Under the pieces are notes generated by a model. It did no database searches. It saw only the letters and a list, made by a program, of their open reading frames with translations, and was not told the origin of the DNA. The translations under genes were made by a program, and so were the position numbers. From assembly GCF_020283565.1 (NCBI RefSeq), contig NC_060064.1, positions 20,170,337-20,234,336 of the forward strand: 64,000 nt of DNA, given 5' to 3'. This stretch comes from Trifolium pratense. Taxonomy: Eukaryota > Streptophyta > Magnoliopsida > Fabales > Fabaceae. Below are positions 62,852-64,000 of this stretch, piece after piece; position 1 is the first letter of the stretch; each line of letters opens with the position of its first letter.

Positions 62852-63904
62852 GTAGGTGCTTCAAACCATTAGTCATATGTTTTTATCTTTTATTTTCAGC
62901 TTTTCGTGTTTTTTGAGGGTTTTGGTTATGTCCCCCTCTTTTTGTACTTTCTTAATTCTATTTATATATGTCGAGGGTGTTGCAGTTTTCTCTTCACCCC
63001 TTCTTCTTTTGCTTAAAAAAAAATCTAGTTAAGTTTGTATTAACACTTCAATTTAAAAAATAAAAATAAAATTAAGAACGAATATGCTGTAAAATCTTTT
63101 TTTTTTTGTACGTGTAAATCCTTATTTTAATTTTAACTAATTTTCTTTTTCCTTTTTTCTTAAACTCCACACTCCACACTCCACACTCCACATTTTAAAC
63201 TGTTTTATTTTTTTGTTAGTATATTTTTCCTAACGTGGGAAATAAACGGAAACAAAACACCACCGAAAAGAGCAATACCAAGGACGGAACACTAACATCA
63301 TCATTCATTGTGATTTTGTCTCCACCACCATGTCCCAAGATTCAACCAGTTCTTGATTCAACTCAAAGATGAGATTTTCCTTCTCCTTTTACAAAGCTAA
63401 ACTTCAACTTCTCTAGAATTTCGTTTATGCATTAATGTGTTTGTGATAAGTCCTCAATGAATCAAAACTCAGTTATCACTAACAGCAACAACCCTTTTTG
63501 TTATAATAACCTATGATTCTTAAAGTTATAATCTTTTTTACATTGGATTAAGTTCTATGTTGCTTGGTTGGTTGCACGAAAATTTTATAGTAACAAAGTT
63601 TATTGCTTAGAAAGAATGGTTAGATAATTTTTTATGGTTTCATTAAGTTTACTCTCTGTGCATAAATTTCTAAGTTGATCCTCCACTTTTGTAAGTTGGT
63701 TGTTCAAGTGAGAAAATTTCCAAATTGTAGCTTCAGATTAGCAATTAGGGGATAGAGAAAACCTAATTTTTAGGGTTTTGTTGCTATAAGCTGCATTATA
63801 GCCTTGTTAGATTTTTTGCTTTCTTGTTAAATTTGTGGTTAATTCATTGATAAGAACATTAGACGTATCAAGTGCTTATGTTGAGTGTCAATTTTGTCCT
63901 TTTT
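62852..63904. other. Right-edge stretch, possible transcribed leader
   Basis: Bases 63230-63420 are GC-richer than the surroundings and look like a 5' leader (short ATGs, a CTTCTCC tail), but no sustained frame follows. A TCCACAC tandem repeat of about four units lies at 63166-63192. Confidence 0.3.
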
Positions 63905-64000
63905 AACCCACTTGGGGTTGGTCGAGTGGTGTTGGCTTGGGCCCTTAGAGTATGCTCCTCTCAAGGTCTCAGGTTCGATTCTCACTGGTGCCAATTTCGG
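63905..64000 (+). mobile_element. tRNA-derived SINE-like sequence cut by the window edge
   Basis: The A-box-like GGTCGAGTGGT and the B-box-like GGTTCGATTCTC are about 60 bases apart, followed by TGGTGCCAATTTCGG, a phrase seen in plant SINE bodies. Confidence 0.6.

Noticed and set aside
63300..63380. Short ATG frame MSQDSTSS near the right edge
   Set aside because: Ends after eight codons; at most an upstream frame in a leader.

Overview
This 64 kb window is nuclear DNA of a flowering plant, very probably a papilionoid legume of the Medicago/clover/pea group. The reasons are AT-rich DNA with many introns, plant-only gene families, and many small DNA transposons of types common in legume genomes; the species is inference. 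No bacterial, CRISPR or operon structure is present.

Six protein genes could be modelled exon by exon with consistent reading frames. From left to right they are: a SIEL / Integrator-subunit-4-like ARM-repeat gene (minus, its C-terminal part lies off the left edge); a small MIF/MDL tautomerase-like gene (plus, 2 exons); the nucleolar complex protein NOC3 (minus, 13 exons, 834 aa); a DREB2-type AP2/ERF transcription factor (plus, 2 exons, 508 aa); a plastid-type MATE transporter like DTX44 (minus, 13 exons, 547 aa); and a leucine-rich-repeat receptor-like kinase with atypical catalytic residues (minus, 2 exons, 723 aa). A possible first exon of another gene sits near 62.74 kb.

The space between and inside genes is filled by mobile DNA. 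At 0.76-4.0 kb a very young non-autonomous LTR retroelement with identical 269-bp LTRs and an 822-codon open frame interrupts SIEL. It is flanked by a 137-bp perfect duplication of host DNA that also duplicates a splice acceptor, so the gene may still be spliceable. At 5.5-17.8 kb lie an LTR-like fragment with a palindrome array, a hAT-like element with a nested Stowaway MITE, a Mutator-like element with a perfect 9-bp target duplication, SINE-like pieces and microsatellites. At 31.9-38.3 kb lie a hAT-type MITE, an XRN exonuclease N-terminal pseudogene, a broken FAR1/MULE transposase fragment, TTTCGGAAAA-type palindromes and a 21-base poly-G run. At 51.4-54.9 kb there are three Helitron-like 3' termini. 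Introns of NOC3 and the MATE gene carry MITEs and a decayed copia reverse transcriptase.

The genes are unrelated in function (snRNA processing/cell-to-cell movement, tautomerase, ribosome biogenesis, stress transcription, plastid transport, receptor signalling), as expected for plant gene order. The most novel items are the retroelement in SIEL with its unusual insertion signature and unrecognised ORF, the palindrome arrays, and the Helitron termini cluster.
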